From positions 1,450,501 to 1,514,500 of the forward strand of contig NZ_SKBR01000002.1 of the NCBI RefSeq assembly GCF_013450295.1: 64,000 nucleotides of DNA, read 5' to 3'. This document shows, piece by piece, positions 33,884 to 42,326 of the stretch. The notes beneath the pieces were generated by a model. That model searched no databases, had not been told where the DNA came from, and saw only the letters and a program-made list of their open reading frames with translations. Made by a program: the position numbers and the translations under genes. The DNA is from Streptomyces sp. AJS327. Lineage in GTDB: Bacteria; Actinomycetota; Actinomycetes; Streptomycetales; Streptomycetaceae. Numbering within the stretch: position 1 is the first letter of the stretch; each line of letters opens with the position of its first letter.

Positions 33884-36267
33884 GGCGTGTGCTCCAGTGC
33901 GCTGACCACCGTTGCCGGTGTGATCGGGGTGTTGTCCAGTTCGACGCCCGTGCCGCGCAGCGCGTCGTTGACCGAGTTGAGCACGGCCGCCGGGGCGCCG
34001 ATGGTGCCGCCCTCGCCCGCCCCCTTGGCCCCGGTCTCGGTGAACGCGCAGGGCGTCTCCAGGTGGTGGATGCCCACGTCCGGGATCTCCTGCGCGGTGG
34101 GCACCTTGTAGTCCATGAAGCTGGTCGCCGAGGGCTCACCCTGCTCGTCGTAGGTGATCTCCTCGAACAGGGCACCGGCGATGCCCTGCGCGATGCCTCC
34201 CCGGCACTGGCCCTCCACCACCTTGGGGTTGATCGCCACCCCGCAGTCCTCCACACAGAGGTAGCGCAGGATCTCCACCTGCCCGGTCCCCTCGTGCAGT
34301 TCGGTGACGACCGCGTGCGTCGCGTTGGAGAAGGTGCCGTCGTTGAGGACGTCGAAGCTGGCGGTGGCCGTCAGCCCCGGGTCCACGTCCTTGGGCAGCA
34401 GGTGCGCCCTCAGGTAGGCGATGTCGGCGATCTCCCGGTACGACAGCGTCTCGCCAGTGTCCCGGCGCCGCACCGCGTCCCGCGTCAGCTCCACCTCGCC
34501 GGGGTCGAGGTCCCAGCGGCTGGCGGCGATCAGCCGCAGCTTCCCGCCCAGCTTCCCCGCCGCGATCCGCACCGCGCTGCCGCCGATCGCGATCGACCGG
34601 CTGGCGAAGGTCCCCCAGCCGTAGGTGATCCGGTCGGTGTCGCCCTGGTGCACGCGGACCCGCGCCACGTCGAGCCCCAGCTCGTCGGCGGCGATCTGCG
34701 CCATCGTCGTCTCGTGGCTCTGCCCGTGGCTCATCGTGCCGGTGGTGACCACCAGCGCGCCGCTGGTGTCCATCCGCACCTCGGCGATGTCGAAACCGGG
34801 CACGACCTCCATCTTCCGCTGCGCGAACGCGGCCGAACCGTAGCCGGTGCGCTCGCTGAAGCAGGAGTACCCGATCCCGATGTGCCGCCCCTCCGCCGCG
34901 GCCCGCTCGCGCAGCTCGTACCAGCCCTCCTCGCGGACGTGCGCCTCGCAGAGGTCCAGTGACTCCCGGTACGAGCCCGGGTCGTAGGTCACGTTGTTGA
35001 CGCCGGTGTAGGGGAACTCGGTGATCACGTTGCGCCGCCGGATCTCTACCGGGTCCATGCCCAGCTCCCGCGCCGCCCGCTCGAACAGCCGCTCCACCAC
35101 CATCACGAACTGCGGCCTGCTCACACCCCGGTAGGGCGCGGTGGGCGCCTTGTTCGTGGTGACGGCGCGCGCCCGCACCCGGTAGGCCGGGACCTTGTAG
35201 ACGCTCGGCATCTCGGCCGAGGCCATCAGCGGCTCGATGCCCGCGCTGAACGGGTAGCAGGAGTACGCGCCCATGTCGCAGACCACGTCCGCGTCGAGCC
35301 CGAGGATCCGGCCCTCCGCGTCGAAGGCGGCCCGCACGTCGTAGCGCTGCTCCCGGGCGAGGAAGGAGGCGGTCAGCGCGTCCTTGCGGTCCTCGCTCCA
35401 CTTCACCGGGCGGCCCAGCCGCAGCGCCGCCGCGGCCACCGCGATCTCCTCCCGGCCCACCACGCACTTCTGGCCGAAGCCGCCGCCCATGTCCGGTACG
35501 AGCACCCGCACAGCGCGCTCGTCCAGGCCCAGGCAGCGGGCCGCGACGGTGCGCACCTGGTGCGGCACCTGGCTGGAGGTGTGCAGCGCCAGCTGCTCCT
35601 CCCGGTCGTCCCAGGCGGCGAGCGCGCCGCGGGTCTCCAGCGGCAGCGCGTTCTGCCGGCCGGTCTTGGTGCGCACCCGGACGACCCGGTGCGCCGAGGC
35701 GAAGACCTCGTCGATGCCCTCCGTCGCGAACATCGAGACGTCCACGAGGGTGTTGGCCGTGGCCTCGTCGTGCACCAGCGGGGCGCCCTCGGCCAGGGCC
35801 TGCTCGTCCGAGACCACCGCGGTGCGGGTCTCGTAGCTCACCCTGGCGGCCTCCAGACCGTCCTCGGCGGCGTACGGGTCGGTCGCCACCACCACGGCCA
35901 GCGGCTCCCCCGCGTACCGGACCCGGTCCCGGGCCAGCACCGGCATCGCGGTGGGGACGAACTCCGCTACGGGCCGGTCCAGACGGGCGGTGATGTCGGC
36001 CAGCCCGAGGTCGGCCGCGTCGAAGGCGGCGACCACGCCCGGCACCCGCCGCACCTCGGACAGGTCGACCGAGGTGACGGTCGCCGAGGCCACCGTCGCC
36101 CGGACGAACTGGGCGTGCAGCATCCCGGGCAGGTGGATGTCGTCGGTGAACCGGCCGCGCCCGGTCAGCAGCCGCGGGTCCTCCCGGCGGCCGATCGAGG
36201 AGCCGATCCAGGCGTCCTCGTCCTTCCGGTGGCCGTGTGCCGCCGTCTCGCTGGCTCCACTGGTCAT
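33880..36267 (-). CDS. molybdenum hydroxylase large subunit (molybdopterin)
   Basis: The 795-residue subunit spans both molybdopterin-binding domains of the xanthine oxidase family: IGRREDPRLLTGRGRFTDDI near the N-terminus, the PDMGGGFGQK loop, APYRGVSRPQ, and GAKGAGEGGTIGAP with the catalytic Glu near the C-terminus. The AYRCSFR loop of CO dehydrogenases is absent, so it is not CoxL proper. In this cluster, nicotinate 6-hydroxylation is the expected reaction. The subunit composition (small, medium, large, CoxG) differs from Pseudomonas NicAB, in which NicB carries cytochrome domains. It overlaps both neighbours by ATGA. Confidence 0.88.
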   Translation of the reverse strand: MTSGASETAAHGHRKDEDAWIGSSIGRREDPRLLTGRGRFTDDIHLPGMLHAQFVRATVASATVTSVDLSEVRRVPGVVAAFDAADLGLADITARLDRPVAEFVPTAMPVLARDRVRYAGEPLAVVVATDPYAAEDGLEAARVSYETRTAVVSDEQALAEGAPLVHDEATANTLVDVSMFATEGIDEVFASAHRVVRVRTKTGRQNALPLETRGALAAWDDREEQLALHTSSQVPHQVRTVAARCLGLDERAVRVLVPDMGGGFGQKCVVGREEIAVAAAALRLGRPVKWSEDRKDALTASFLAREQRYDVRAAFDAEGRILGLDADVVCDMGAYSCYPFSAGIEPLMASAEMPSVYKVPAYRVRARAVTTNKAPTAPYRGVSRPQFVMVVERLFERAARELGMDPVEIRRRNVITEFPYTGVNNVTYDPGSYRESLDLCEAHVREEGWYELRERAAAEGRHIGIGYSCFSERTGYGSAAFAQRKMEVVPGFDIAEVRMDTSGALVVTTGTMSHGQSHETTMAQIAADELGLDVARVRVHQGDTDRITYGWGTFASRSIAIGGSAVRIAAGKLGGKLRLIAASRWDLDPGEVELTRDAVRRRDTGETLSYREIADIAYLRAHLLPKDVDPGLTATASFDVLNDGTFSNATHAVVTELHEGTGQVEILRYLCVEDCGVAINPKVVEGQCRGGIAQGIAGALFEEITYDEQGEPSATSFMDYKVPTAQEIPDVGIHHLETPCAFTETGAKGAGEGGTIGAPAAVLNSVNDALRGTGVELDNTPITPATVVSALEHTP

Positions 36268-37148
36268 CGGGACATCGCCTCCTCGCAGGCACGAGCCACC
36301 AGGGTCCGGGTCAGGGTGCGCCGGTAGCGGGCTTCCGGGTCGTCGCCCGAACCGGCGTCCAGCGCGCCGACGGCGCGCTCCGCCGCCGCGGCGCACGCCG
36401 CGTACAGCTCGGGCCCGGCGGTTCCGCCGCCGGCGAGCACCTCCTCCGCCTCCGGGACCCGGACGGGCAGGGCGTCGACACCGCCCAGCGCCACCCGGCC
36501 GGAGCGGACGGCCGGGGCGCCGTCCGGGCCCGGCTCGGTCTCCAGCCACACGGCGGCGGCGACCGTGGCGAAGTCGCCGCGCCGCTCGGCGAACTCGGTG
36601 AGGGCGGCCCGGGGCGCCGGATGCGGGAAGACCACCTCGGTGATCACCTCGTCCGGCTCCAGGGCCGTGGTGTAGTAGCCGTGGAAGAACTCACCGGCGG
36701 GGACGCGGCGTTCACCGTCCGGCCCGTGCGCCACGATCACCGCGTCCAGCAGCAGCGCCAGCAGGCACCACTCCGCCGTCGCGTCCGCGTGGGCCATGCT
36801 GCCGCCGACGGTGCCGCGGGTACGGATCGGCAGGTGCCCGACCCAGCGCATCGCCTCACCCAGCACCGCGAAGTCGGACCCGAGTTCCGCGCCCGCGCGC
36901 TCCACGGCGTGGTGGGTGGTGAGCGCCCCGATCCGCAGCGCGCCGTCCGGGTCCCGGCGCACGCCGCTCAGCTCGCGGAGCCCGCCGATGTCGACGAGGT
37001 GGCGCGGACGCGCCAGCCGGAAGTTCATCATCGCGACCAGGCTCTGGCCCCCGGCGATGAGCTTCGCGTCGTCCCCCAGCTCGGCGAGCAGCCGGGTGGC
37101 CCCCGCCACGTCCCGCGCGCGGTGGTAGGTGAATGCGGCCGGTTTCAT
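36264..37148 (-). CDS. molybdenum hydroxylase medium subunit (FAD)
   Basis: The 294-residue subunit is a FAD-binding PCMH-type domain with the LIAGGQSLVAMMNFRLARP and TRGTVGGSMAHADATAEW flavin-contact motifs and the CoxM C-terminal domain. It passes electrons from the [2Fe-2S] clusters to an acceptor. It starts the hydroxylase gene set, 152 bp downstream of the MFS transporter, with an AGGAGG site before ATG 37148, and overlaps the large subunit by ATGA. Confidence 0.9.
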   Translation of the reverse strand: MKPAAFTYHRARDVAGATRLLAELGDDAKLIAGGQSLVAMMNFRLARPRHLVDIGGLRELSGVRRDPDGALRIGALTTHHAVERAGAELGSDFAVLGEAMRWVGHLPIRTRGTVGGSMAHADATAEWCLLALLLDAVIVAHGPDGERRVPAGEFFHGYYTTALEPDEVITEVVFPHPAPRAALTEFAERRGDFATVAAAVWLETEPGPDGAPAVRSGRVALGGVDALPVRVPEAEEVLAGGGTAGPELYAACAAAAERAVGALDAGSGDDPEARYRRTLTRTLVARACEEAMSR

Positions 37149-37300
37149 GCTCCTCCTTCCCTTCTTTCGGTCCCGTCGTGTTCCGCCGGTGTTCCGGTTC
37201 CCGACGGCCGGACGGGGCCGTCGGGGTGTCCCGTGGCCCGCCCGGGCCCGCCGTCTCGCCGGGTGCCCGGCGCGGGTGTTCCGCGCCGGGCACCGGGAGG

Positions 37301-38722
37301 TCACTGGGGGACCGGCTCCCCTTCGGCGGCGCCGGTCGCCGTCCTGGCGGCGGTCGCCTCGTCGAGCGCGTCCTCGTCCTCGTCGAGTTCGCGGCCCTTG
37401 GTCTCCGGCGCCGCGATGGCCATCCAGATGACCGCGCCCAGGGCGAGGACGCCCAGCACCGCGAAGGTGGCCGTCAGCCCGAGGACGGGCCACATCACCG
37501 AACCGAACAGCAGCGGCGCGAAGCCCGTCGCGACCCGGCTGAGCGAGGAGGCCCAGCCGAACCCGCTGGCGCGCAGCATCGTCGGGTACAGCTCCGAGAC
37601 GTAGGCGTACATCGCGGGGATGGTCAGCTGGATCAGGAAGCCGAAGACCGCGATCCAGATCATCGCCGCCGTCTGCATCTCCAGCATCGCGGCGAAGGCC
37701 ACCAGCGCCGCCGTCGCGACCGGCGCCGACACCCCGATCAGCCACTTCCGGCCGACCACGTCGACCAGCCAGGTCGACGCCACCACACCGGTGATGCCGA
37801 CGGCGCTCATCAGCGTGGTGCCGGTGAACGAGGCGGTGTCGCCGTAGCCCTCCTCCTTGAGGATCGAGGGCATCCAGGTCAGGGCCGCGTAGTAGACCAG
37901 CATGACGGTCACCATCAGCACCCACGCCACCGAGGTGATGCGGGCGTTGAACGCCCAGAGCCTGCGCAGCTGCTCGACGCCCGCGGCCAGACCACGGGTC
38001 TCGTCGCCCTTGCGCCTGGGTGGTTCGGGTATGACGTAGGGCTCCGGTGTGGCACCGGTCTTCCGCACCAGCTCGTCGATGACCTCGCGGGCCTCGGCCT
38101 CGCGGCCCTTCTTCGCGAGGAAGACCGGCGACTCCGGGATGCCGCGCCGCACCCAGAACAGCAGCAGCGCGGGGAGCACCATCATGCCGAGCATCCAGCG
38201 CCAGTTGCCGTCCAGCGGGATCAGCAGGGTGGAGGTGAGACCGCAGATGGTGACGCCGATCGGCCACCACAGGTCGAGTCCGGTGAGGATCCTCCCTCGG
38301 TACTTCCGCGGCGAGAACTCGCTCACCAGCGCGTAGTCCACCGGGATACAGCCACCGAGACCGATGCCCGCGAGGAACCGGAACAGCAGGAAGACCGAGT
38401 AGCTGGGCGAGAACATGCCCAGTACGGAGAAGAGCGCGAACACCAGGAGCGTGACGCTGAAGGTCTTCTTCCGGCCGATGCGGTCCGCGATGGAGCCGCA
38501 GAGGACTCCACCCACCGCCATGCCGATCAGGTTGGCCGTTGCCACCAGACCGCGTTCACCAGTGCTGAGGTCGAACTCGTCGCCCACCAGCGGCATCAGG
38601 AAGCCGTTCAGCGCGATGTCCCACGCGTCGAACAGATAGCCGAGGCCACCGATGATGAAGATCTTGCCCTGGACTCCCCATTTCCAGGGGAGTTCCTGGA
38701 CTATCTGGTCACCTGTCTTCAC
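37301..38722 (-). CDS. MFS transporter, probable nicotinate permease
   Basis: The 473-residue MFS protein has the metabolite/sugar porter pattern: LFDAWDIALNGFLMPLVGDEF in TM1, GVLCGSIADRIGRKK in the loop 2-3 motif, and GCIPVDYALVSEFSPRKYRGR. It resembles NiaP/aromatic-acid-type permeases. Position inside the nic operon between the monooxygenase and hydroxylase genes suggests uptake of nicotinate. GTG 38722 is preferred, with GGAG 5 nt upstream; the next in-frame ATG upstream would add 28 residues without a ribosome site. Confidence 0.85.
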   Translation of the reverse strand: MKTGDQIVQELPWKWGVQGKIFIIGGLGYLFDAWDIALNGFLMPLVGDEFDLSTGERGLVATANLIGMAVGGVLCGSIADRIGRKKTFSVTLLVFALFSVLGMFSPSYSVFLLFRFLAGIGLGGCIPVDYALVSEFSPRKYRGRILTGLDLWWPIGVTICGLTSTLLIPLDGNWRWMLGMMVLPALLLFWVRRGIPESPVFLAKKGREAEAREVIDELVRKTGATPEPYVIPEPPRRKGDETRGLAAGVEQLRRLWAFNARITSVAWVLMVTVMLVYYAALTWMPSILKEEGYGDTASFTGTTLMSAVGITGVVASTWLVDVVGRKWLIGVSAPVATAALVAFAAMLEMQTAAMIWIAVFGFLIQLTIPAMYAYVSELYPTMLRASGFGWASSLSRVATGFAPLLFGSVMWPVLGLTATFAVLGVLALGAVIWMAIAAPETKGRELDEDEDALDEATAARTATGAAEGEPVPQ

Positions 38723-38815
38723 CGTTGCTCCAGGGGTTCGGATGGGCGTCCGCGGTGGACGCCGTTGCGCAGTTGGGCCGGGGGTGCGCCACAGGGGGCG
38801 GCGCACCCCGCCGGC

Positions 38816-40084
38816 TCACCGGGAGAACTGGTAGGAGAACGCCCCGAGGTCGGGGTCGTTGAGGGGGGTTCCGCTCCACAGCCAGTCGTAGGAGACGTCC
38901 GACTCCCCGTCGAAGCGCCGCAGTTTGGCGTCTCGTTCCTGCTGGAGGGGTCCGTCCGGGTAGTGGTAGAAGGTCTTGTTGCGCAGGGACGCCTCCTGCA
39001 CCATGCCGGCGTGCTTGGCCCGCCGGTCGACGTAGCGGCGCAGCGCGCCGCCCACTCCGTCCACCGTCACCGCGCCGAGTTCCTCGGCGAGGACGGCGGC
39101 GTCCTCCATGGCCTGGGACGCGCCCTGCGCCTGGTAGGGGAGCATCGCGTGGCAGGCGTCGCCCAGCAGGGCCACGCTGCCGTCCACCCACACCGGGTCG
39201 CGCCTGCGGTGGTACAGCGCGAAGCAGGTGACGTCGCCCTTCGCCTTGGAGAGCATGGCGGGCACCCGGTCGTCCCAGCCGGGGTAGGCCGCGGCCAGAT
39301 CCTCCGGCGTCGAGGCGGCCGTCCACTTCTCGGCGACCTCGTCGGTGCACGGCACGCAGGCCACGATGTTGAGCCACTCACCGCCTCGGATCATGTAGTG
39401 CACCAGGTGCCGGTCCGGGCCGTACCAGATGGTGCTCTGGAACCGGTCGACCAGCCAGCGGGTGGCCGGGTCGGCGGCGATCAGGTCGCCCGGGATCAGC
39501 GCACGGTAGGCCATCTCGCCGGAGAACTCCAGGGTGTCCTCCAGCCCCATCAGCTCGCGGACCCGTGAGCGGATGCCGTCCGCGCCGACCAGCACGTCGG
39601 AGGCGTACCGCTGGCCATCAGCGGTGATCGCCACCGGCCGCGCCGGGTCGGACTGGTCCAGCTCGGCCACCCGGCTGCTGGTCCGCAGTCGCACGACCGG
39701 GCCCGCACCGGCCGGGTCGACGCACGCGTCCATCAGCACGCGGTGCAGGTCGGCCCGGTGGTAGTGCCAGTACGGGGCGTTGTACCGGTCCTTGCAGAAC
39801 TGCCCGAGCGGGGTCAGCCCCACCACGCTGCCGTCCTCCCACCGCCGTCGGACCTGGTCCAGCGGCTCGGTGTGGATGGCCTCCAGCTGGTCGCGCAGTC
39901 CCAGCCCGAGCAGGATGCGGCTGGCGTTCGGCGCGGTCTGGATGCCCGCGCCGACCTCACCCAGCTGGTCCGCCTGTTCGAGCACCGTGACCCGCAGGCC
40001 ACGCTGGCGCAGCGCGAGCGCCGCGGTGAGACCACCGAGACCACCGCCGACGATGGTGACCTCGTAAGACTGACTGGAAGCCAT
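38816..40084 (-). CDS. nicC: FAD-dependent aromatic hydroxylase, probable 6-hydroxynicotinate 3-monooxygenase
   Basis: The 422-residue flavoprotein is a class A monooxygenase: GxGxxG (VTIVGGGLGGLTAALAL), the GADG motif (DVLVGADGIRSRVRE) and the GDACHAMLPYQAQGASQAMEDA FAD-ribityl contact. Class A monooxygenases convert 6-hydroxynicotinate to 2,5-dihydroxypyridine by decarboxylative hydroxylation using NADH and O2. Location next to the dihydroxypyridine dioxygenase gene fits NicC. Salicylate-type hydroxylases are close relatives and cannot be excluded by motif alone. It starts at ATG 40084 with GGAGGAG upstream. Confidence 0.85.
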   Translation of the reverse strand: MASSQSYEVTIVGGGLGGLTAALALRQRGLRVTVLEQADQLGEVGAGIQTAPNASRILLGLGLRDQLEAIHTEPLDQVRRRWEDGSVVGLTPLGQFCKDRYNAPYWHYHRADLHRVLMDACVDPAGAGPVVRLRTSSRVAELDQSDPARPVAITADGQRYASDVLVGADGIRSRVRELMGLEDTLEFSGEMAYRALIPGDLIAADPATRWLVDRFQSTIWYGPDRHLVHYMIRGGEWLNIVACVPCTDEVAEKWTAASTPEDLAAAYPGWDDRVPAMLSKAKGDVTCFALYHRRRDPVWVDGSVALLGDACHAMLPYQAQGASQAMEDAAVLAEELGAVTVDGVGGALRRYVDRRAKHAGMVQEASLRNKTFYHYPDGPLQQERDAKLRRFDGESDVSYDWLWSGTPLNDPDLGAFSYQFSR

Positions 40085-40140
40085 TGCTCAGCTCCTCCGG
40101 AAGCGTGCAGAGAGGGGAACGGGGGGCCGCTGGGGGCCGA

Positions 40141-41172
40141 TCAGCGGTCGGTGAGAGCCCCGTCGACCACCACGTCGGTGCCGTCGACGGAGATGGAGCA
40201 GCCGCGCATCGCGATGTCCAGGTGGGCGTACGACTCGCGGGCGAGGATCGGGTGCGGGCCGGTGGACCACAGGAAGTTCCCGGCGAAGGCGCGGGCGTCC
40301 ATGCCCATCAGGTCGCCCTTGCCGTAGAGGGCGGTGGCGAACCAGTCGGCGCTCTTCATCAGGCCCCAGCCCATGTGGGAGAGGCTGCGCGCCCACTGGT
40401 CGTTCGAGTCCTCGAAGAAGGTCTCCAGCAGCTTCGCCTCGGAGCCGCCGCTGACCTTCTCGATCCGCCCGCCCGCGATCTCCAGGGTGACCGGCTCGCG
40501 CACGTACTCCTTGAAGGGCAGCAGGATGTCACCCTCGGCGAGCACCAGCTGACCGTCGGAGATCTCCGGCCAGCAGAGCACCATGGTGCTCGGCCAGTGG
40601 TCCCAGCGGCCCGGGTCGTCCGCGAAACCGACCTGGAACTCCGGCTTGGAGCCGGTGAGCTGCACCGTCAGGTCGGTGCCCGCGCTGGAGACGACCCGCA
40701 TGACGGACGACTTCTTCAGTAGCTCCGAGTCGCGCAGGACCAGCTGCTTGTCCTCCGGCTTCGGCAGGTTGCGGATCAGCACGTCGGGGGCGTCGCAGAC
40801 GAAGATGATGCGGGTGCCGGTCTTGAGGATCTCCTGCTGTACGGGGGCGTGGATGAAGCCCTCCTGGGTGAGGTCCACGACCAGGTCGGCGGACTTCAGC
40901 AGGGTCTGCGCGGTGCTGTCGTCCAGCACCGACTTCAGGCCGGGACCGGCTCCCGTGTGGGTGCTGTCCATCGGTGCGGGGGTGCCGCCCGGGACGGTGG
41001 CCGAGATGACGTGCGCGCCGAGCGCCTTGGCGGCGCCGAACGCGGCGGCCACGTAGTCGCCCCGGCTCCCCGGCTCGGAGAGGATGACGACGTGCTCGTC
41101 CTCCCGCACCTTGCACAGCTCCAGTTCGCGCGTGAAGGCATCGAGGAGATCGACGGACGAGAGGTCAAACAT
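40141..41172 (-). CDS. nicX: 2,5-dihydroxypyridine 5,6-dioxygenase
   Basis: The 343-residue protein aligns along its length with Pseudomonas NicX (about 350 aa): FADDPGRWDHWPS, GDILLPFKEYVREPVTLEI, SLSHMGWGL, MDARAFAGNFLWSTGPHP and AHLDIAMRGCSI. The metal ligands expected from NicX are His266, His317 and Asp319. It cleaves 2,5-dihydroxypyridine with O2 to N-formylmaleamate using non-heme iron, in an M29-peptidase-like fold. It is the first gene of the minus-strand nic operon, with GGAGGG before ATG 41172. This is the strongest single marker for the pathway. Confidence 0.93.
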   Translation of the reverse strand: MFDLSSVDLLDAFTRELELCKVREDEHVVILSEPGSRGDYVAAAFGAAKALGAHVISATVPGGTPAPMDSTHTGAGPGLKSVLDDSTAQTLLKSADLVVDLTQEGFIHAPVQQEILKTGTRIIFVCDAPDVLIRNLPKPEDKQLVLRDSELLKKSSVMRVVSSAGTDLTVQLTGSKPEFQVGFADDPGRWDHWPSTMVLCWPEISDGQLVLAEGDILLPFKEYVREPVTLEIAGGRIEKVSGGSEAKLLETFFEDSNDQWARSLSHMGWGLMKSADWFATALYGKGDLMGMDARAFAGNFLWSTGPHPILARESYAHLDIAMRGCSISVDGTDVVVDGALTDR

Positions 41173-41789
41173 GGAGTCCCTCCGGATACTTCTCTTGGTT
41201 CGGGCACGGTCGACCACGCGCTCCGAAGGCGGCGGTGCGCCCTGGGTGGCGTGAAAGTGTGGTCGGGTGGACCGCCTGGCGGGGTCGCCAGAGTGCGCGG
41301 GCATGCCGAGATCGGTCCGCACGCGGTCTCTGATCAGCGGAAATCGTTCGGCGGTGTGCTGCCGAACGGAGATAATCCGAACACGCATTAATTGGGCTTG
41401 GCAAGAGTGTGGCGTGAAGTTAACGAAGATCTTTCACGCAGCGGGCCGTGCGGTGACCGTGGGTTCCGCTTCCGTCGCCGAAGGGCGTCGCGCCCGCCTC
41501 CCCGGCCGCCCCGGCCGCCCAGGCGGGCCCGCCGCCGAGGCGGGCCCCTGACCCCGTCCCGCCCGGGCGGGACGGTCGAACGTGCCGATTCGCGGGAGGG
41601 CGCCCACCATGGAGGCCAGGCGCGGCGCGCCCCGCTCCGGCGCCGTATCCGGCGACCCTCCGAGGGGGCCGGTGCGCGCCGCCGCGGGTGTTACCGGGCG
41701 CCCGTCGTGGGCACCCGGCACCCGCCGCCGGGCGAGCCGGTGGTGTGCCGGACGGGTCGTCCGGCACGACCCCACGTGAAGGAGCTGCC
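41173..41789. promoter_or_regulatory. nicX promoter region with repeated motifs (617 bp)
   Basis: TGGCGTGAA occurs at 41247-41255 and 41410-41418, and its inverse TTCACGC at 41433-41439; the last two form a 28-bp inverted repeat (41412-41439) around an AT-rich spacer. A second inverted repeat has 8-bp arms, CGTTCGGC (41345-41352) and GCCGAACG (41361-41368), next to an AT-rich stretch with ATTAATT (41387-41393). These are plausible sites for the nic repressor or activator. A 9-bp stem GGGCCCGCC/GGCGGGCCC lies at 41525-41547. No coding region is supported here. Confidence 0.5.
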
Positions 41790-42206
41790 ATGACTGCCGT
41801 CCGTTCGATCATGACCGGAGGAGCGGAGTGCGTCGGGGTGGACGAGTCCGTGCTCGACGCCTCGGAGAAGATGACCAGGCTCTCGGTGGGTGCCCTGCCG
41901 ATATGCGGCAACGACAACCGGCTCAAGGGCATGATCACCGACCGGGACGTCGTCGTGAAGGTGCTCGCCCAGGGCCGGGACCCGGCCAGTACCCGGGCCA
42001 GCGAGATCCAGCAGGGCCACGCGCTGACCGTCCAGGCGGACGACGACCCGCACGAGGCGATGCGCACCATGACCCAGCACAAGGTGCGGCGGCTGCCGGT
42101 CATCGACGGCCACACCCTGGTGGGCATGGTGGCGCAGGCCGACGTGGCCAGGGCGATGCCGCACCCCGAGGTCGGGGACCTCGTCGCGGCGCTGTCCACC
42201 GACTGA
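41790..42206 (+). CDS. CBS-domain protein
   Basis: The 138-residue protein consists of two CBS motifs (residues 4-60 and 70-130; VRSIMTGGAECVGVDESVLDASEKMTRLSVGALPI; GHALTVQADDDPHEAMRTMTQHKVRRLPVIDGHTLVGMVAQADVARA), a Bateman module that binds adenine nucleotides. Such stand-alone proteins modulate other enzymes or stress responses in actinomycetes. GAAGGAG lies upstream of ATG 41790. Two stable hairpins follow it (42214-42243 and 42256-42296). Confidence 0.9.
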   Translation: MTAVRSIMTGGAECVGVDESVLDASEKMTRLSVGALPICGNDNRLKGMITDRDVVVKVLAQGRDPASTRASEIQQGHALTVQADDDPHEAMRTMTQHKVRRLPVIDGHTLVGMVAQADVARAMPHPEVGDLVAALSTD

Positions 42207-42213
42207 GCCGCCA

Positions 42214-42296
42214 GCGGGCCACCACCGCGCGGCGGTGGCCCGCACACCCCCGTCGGCGGACCCGCGACGGCCATCGCGCGATGGCGGCGGGTCCGC
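42214..42296. terminator. two adjacent strong hairpins after the CBS gene
   Basis: GCGGGCCACC (42214-42223)/GGTGGCCCGC (42234-42243) is a perfect 10-bp stem. The next structure has outer arms GCGGACCCGC (42256-42265)/GCGGGTCCGC (42287-42296) and inner arms GCCATCGC (42270-42277)/GCGATGGC (42278-42285). Together they should terminate the CBS transcript before the next gene at 42327. Confidence 0.6.
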
Positions 42297-42326
42297 GGGA
42301 CGGCCCGTCCGCGGAGGAGGCGCCGG

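Noticed and set aside
33332..37148. Aerobic CO dehydrogenase (CoxSML)
   Set aside because: The AYRCSFR active-site loop of CoxL is absent and the flanking genes are nicotinate-pathway enzymes.
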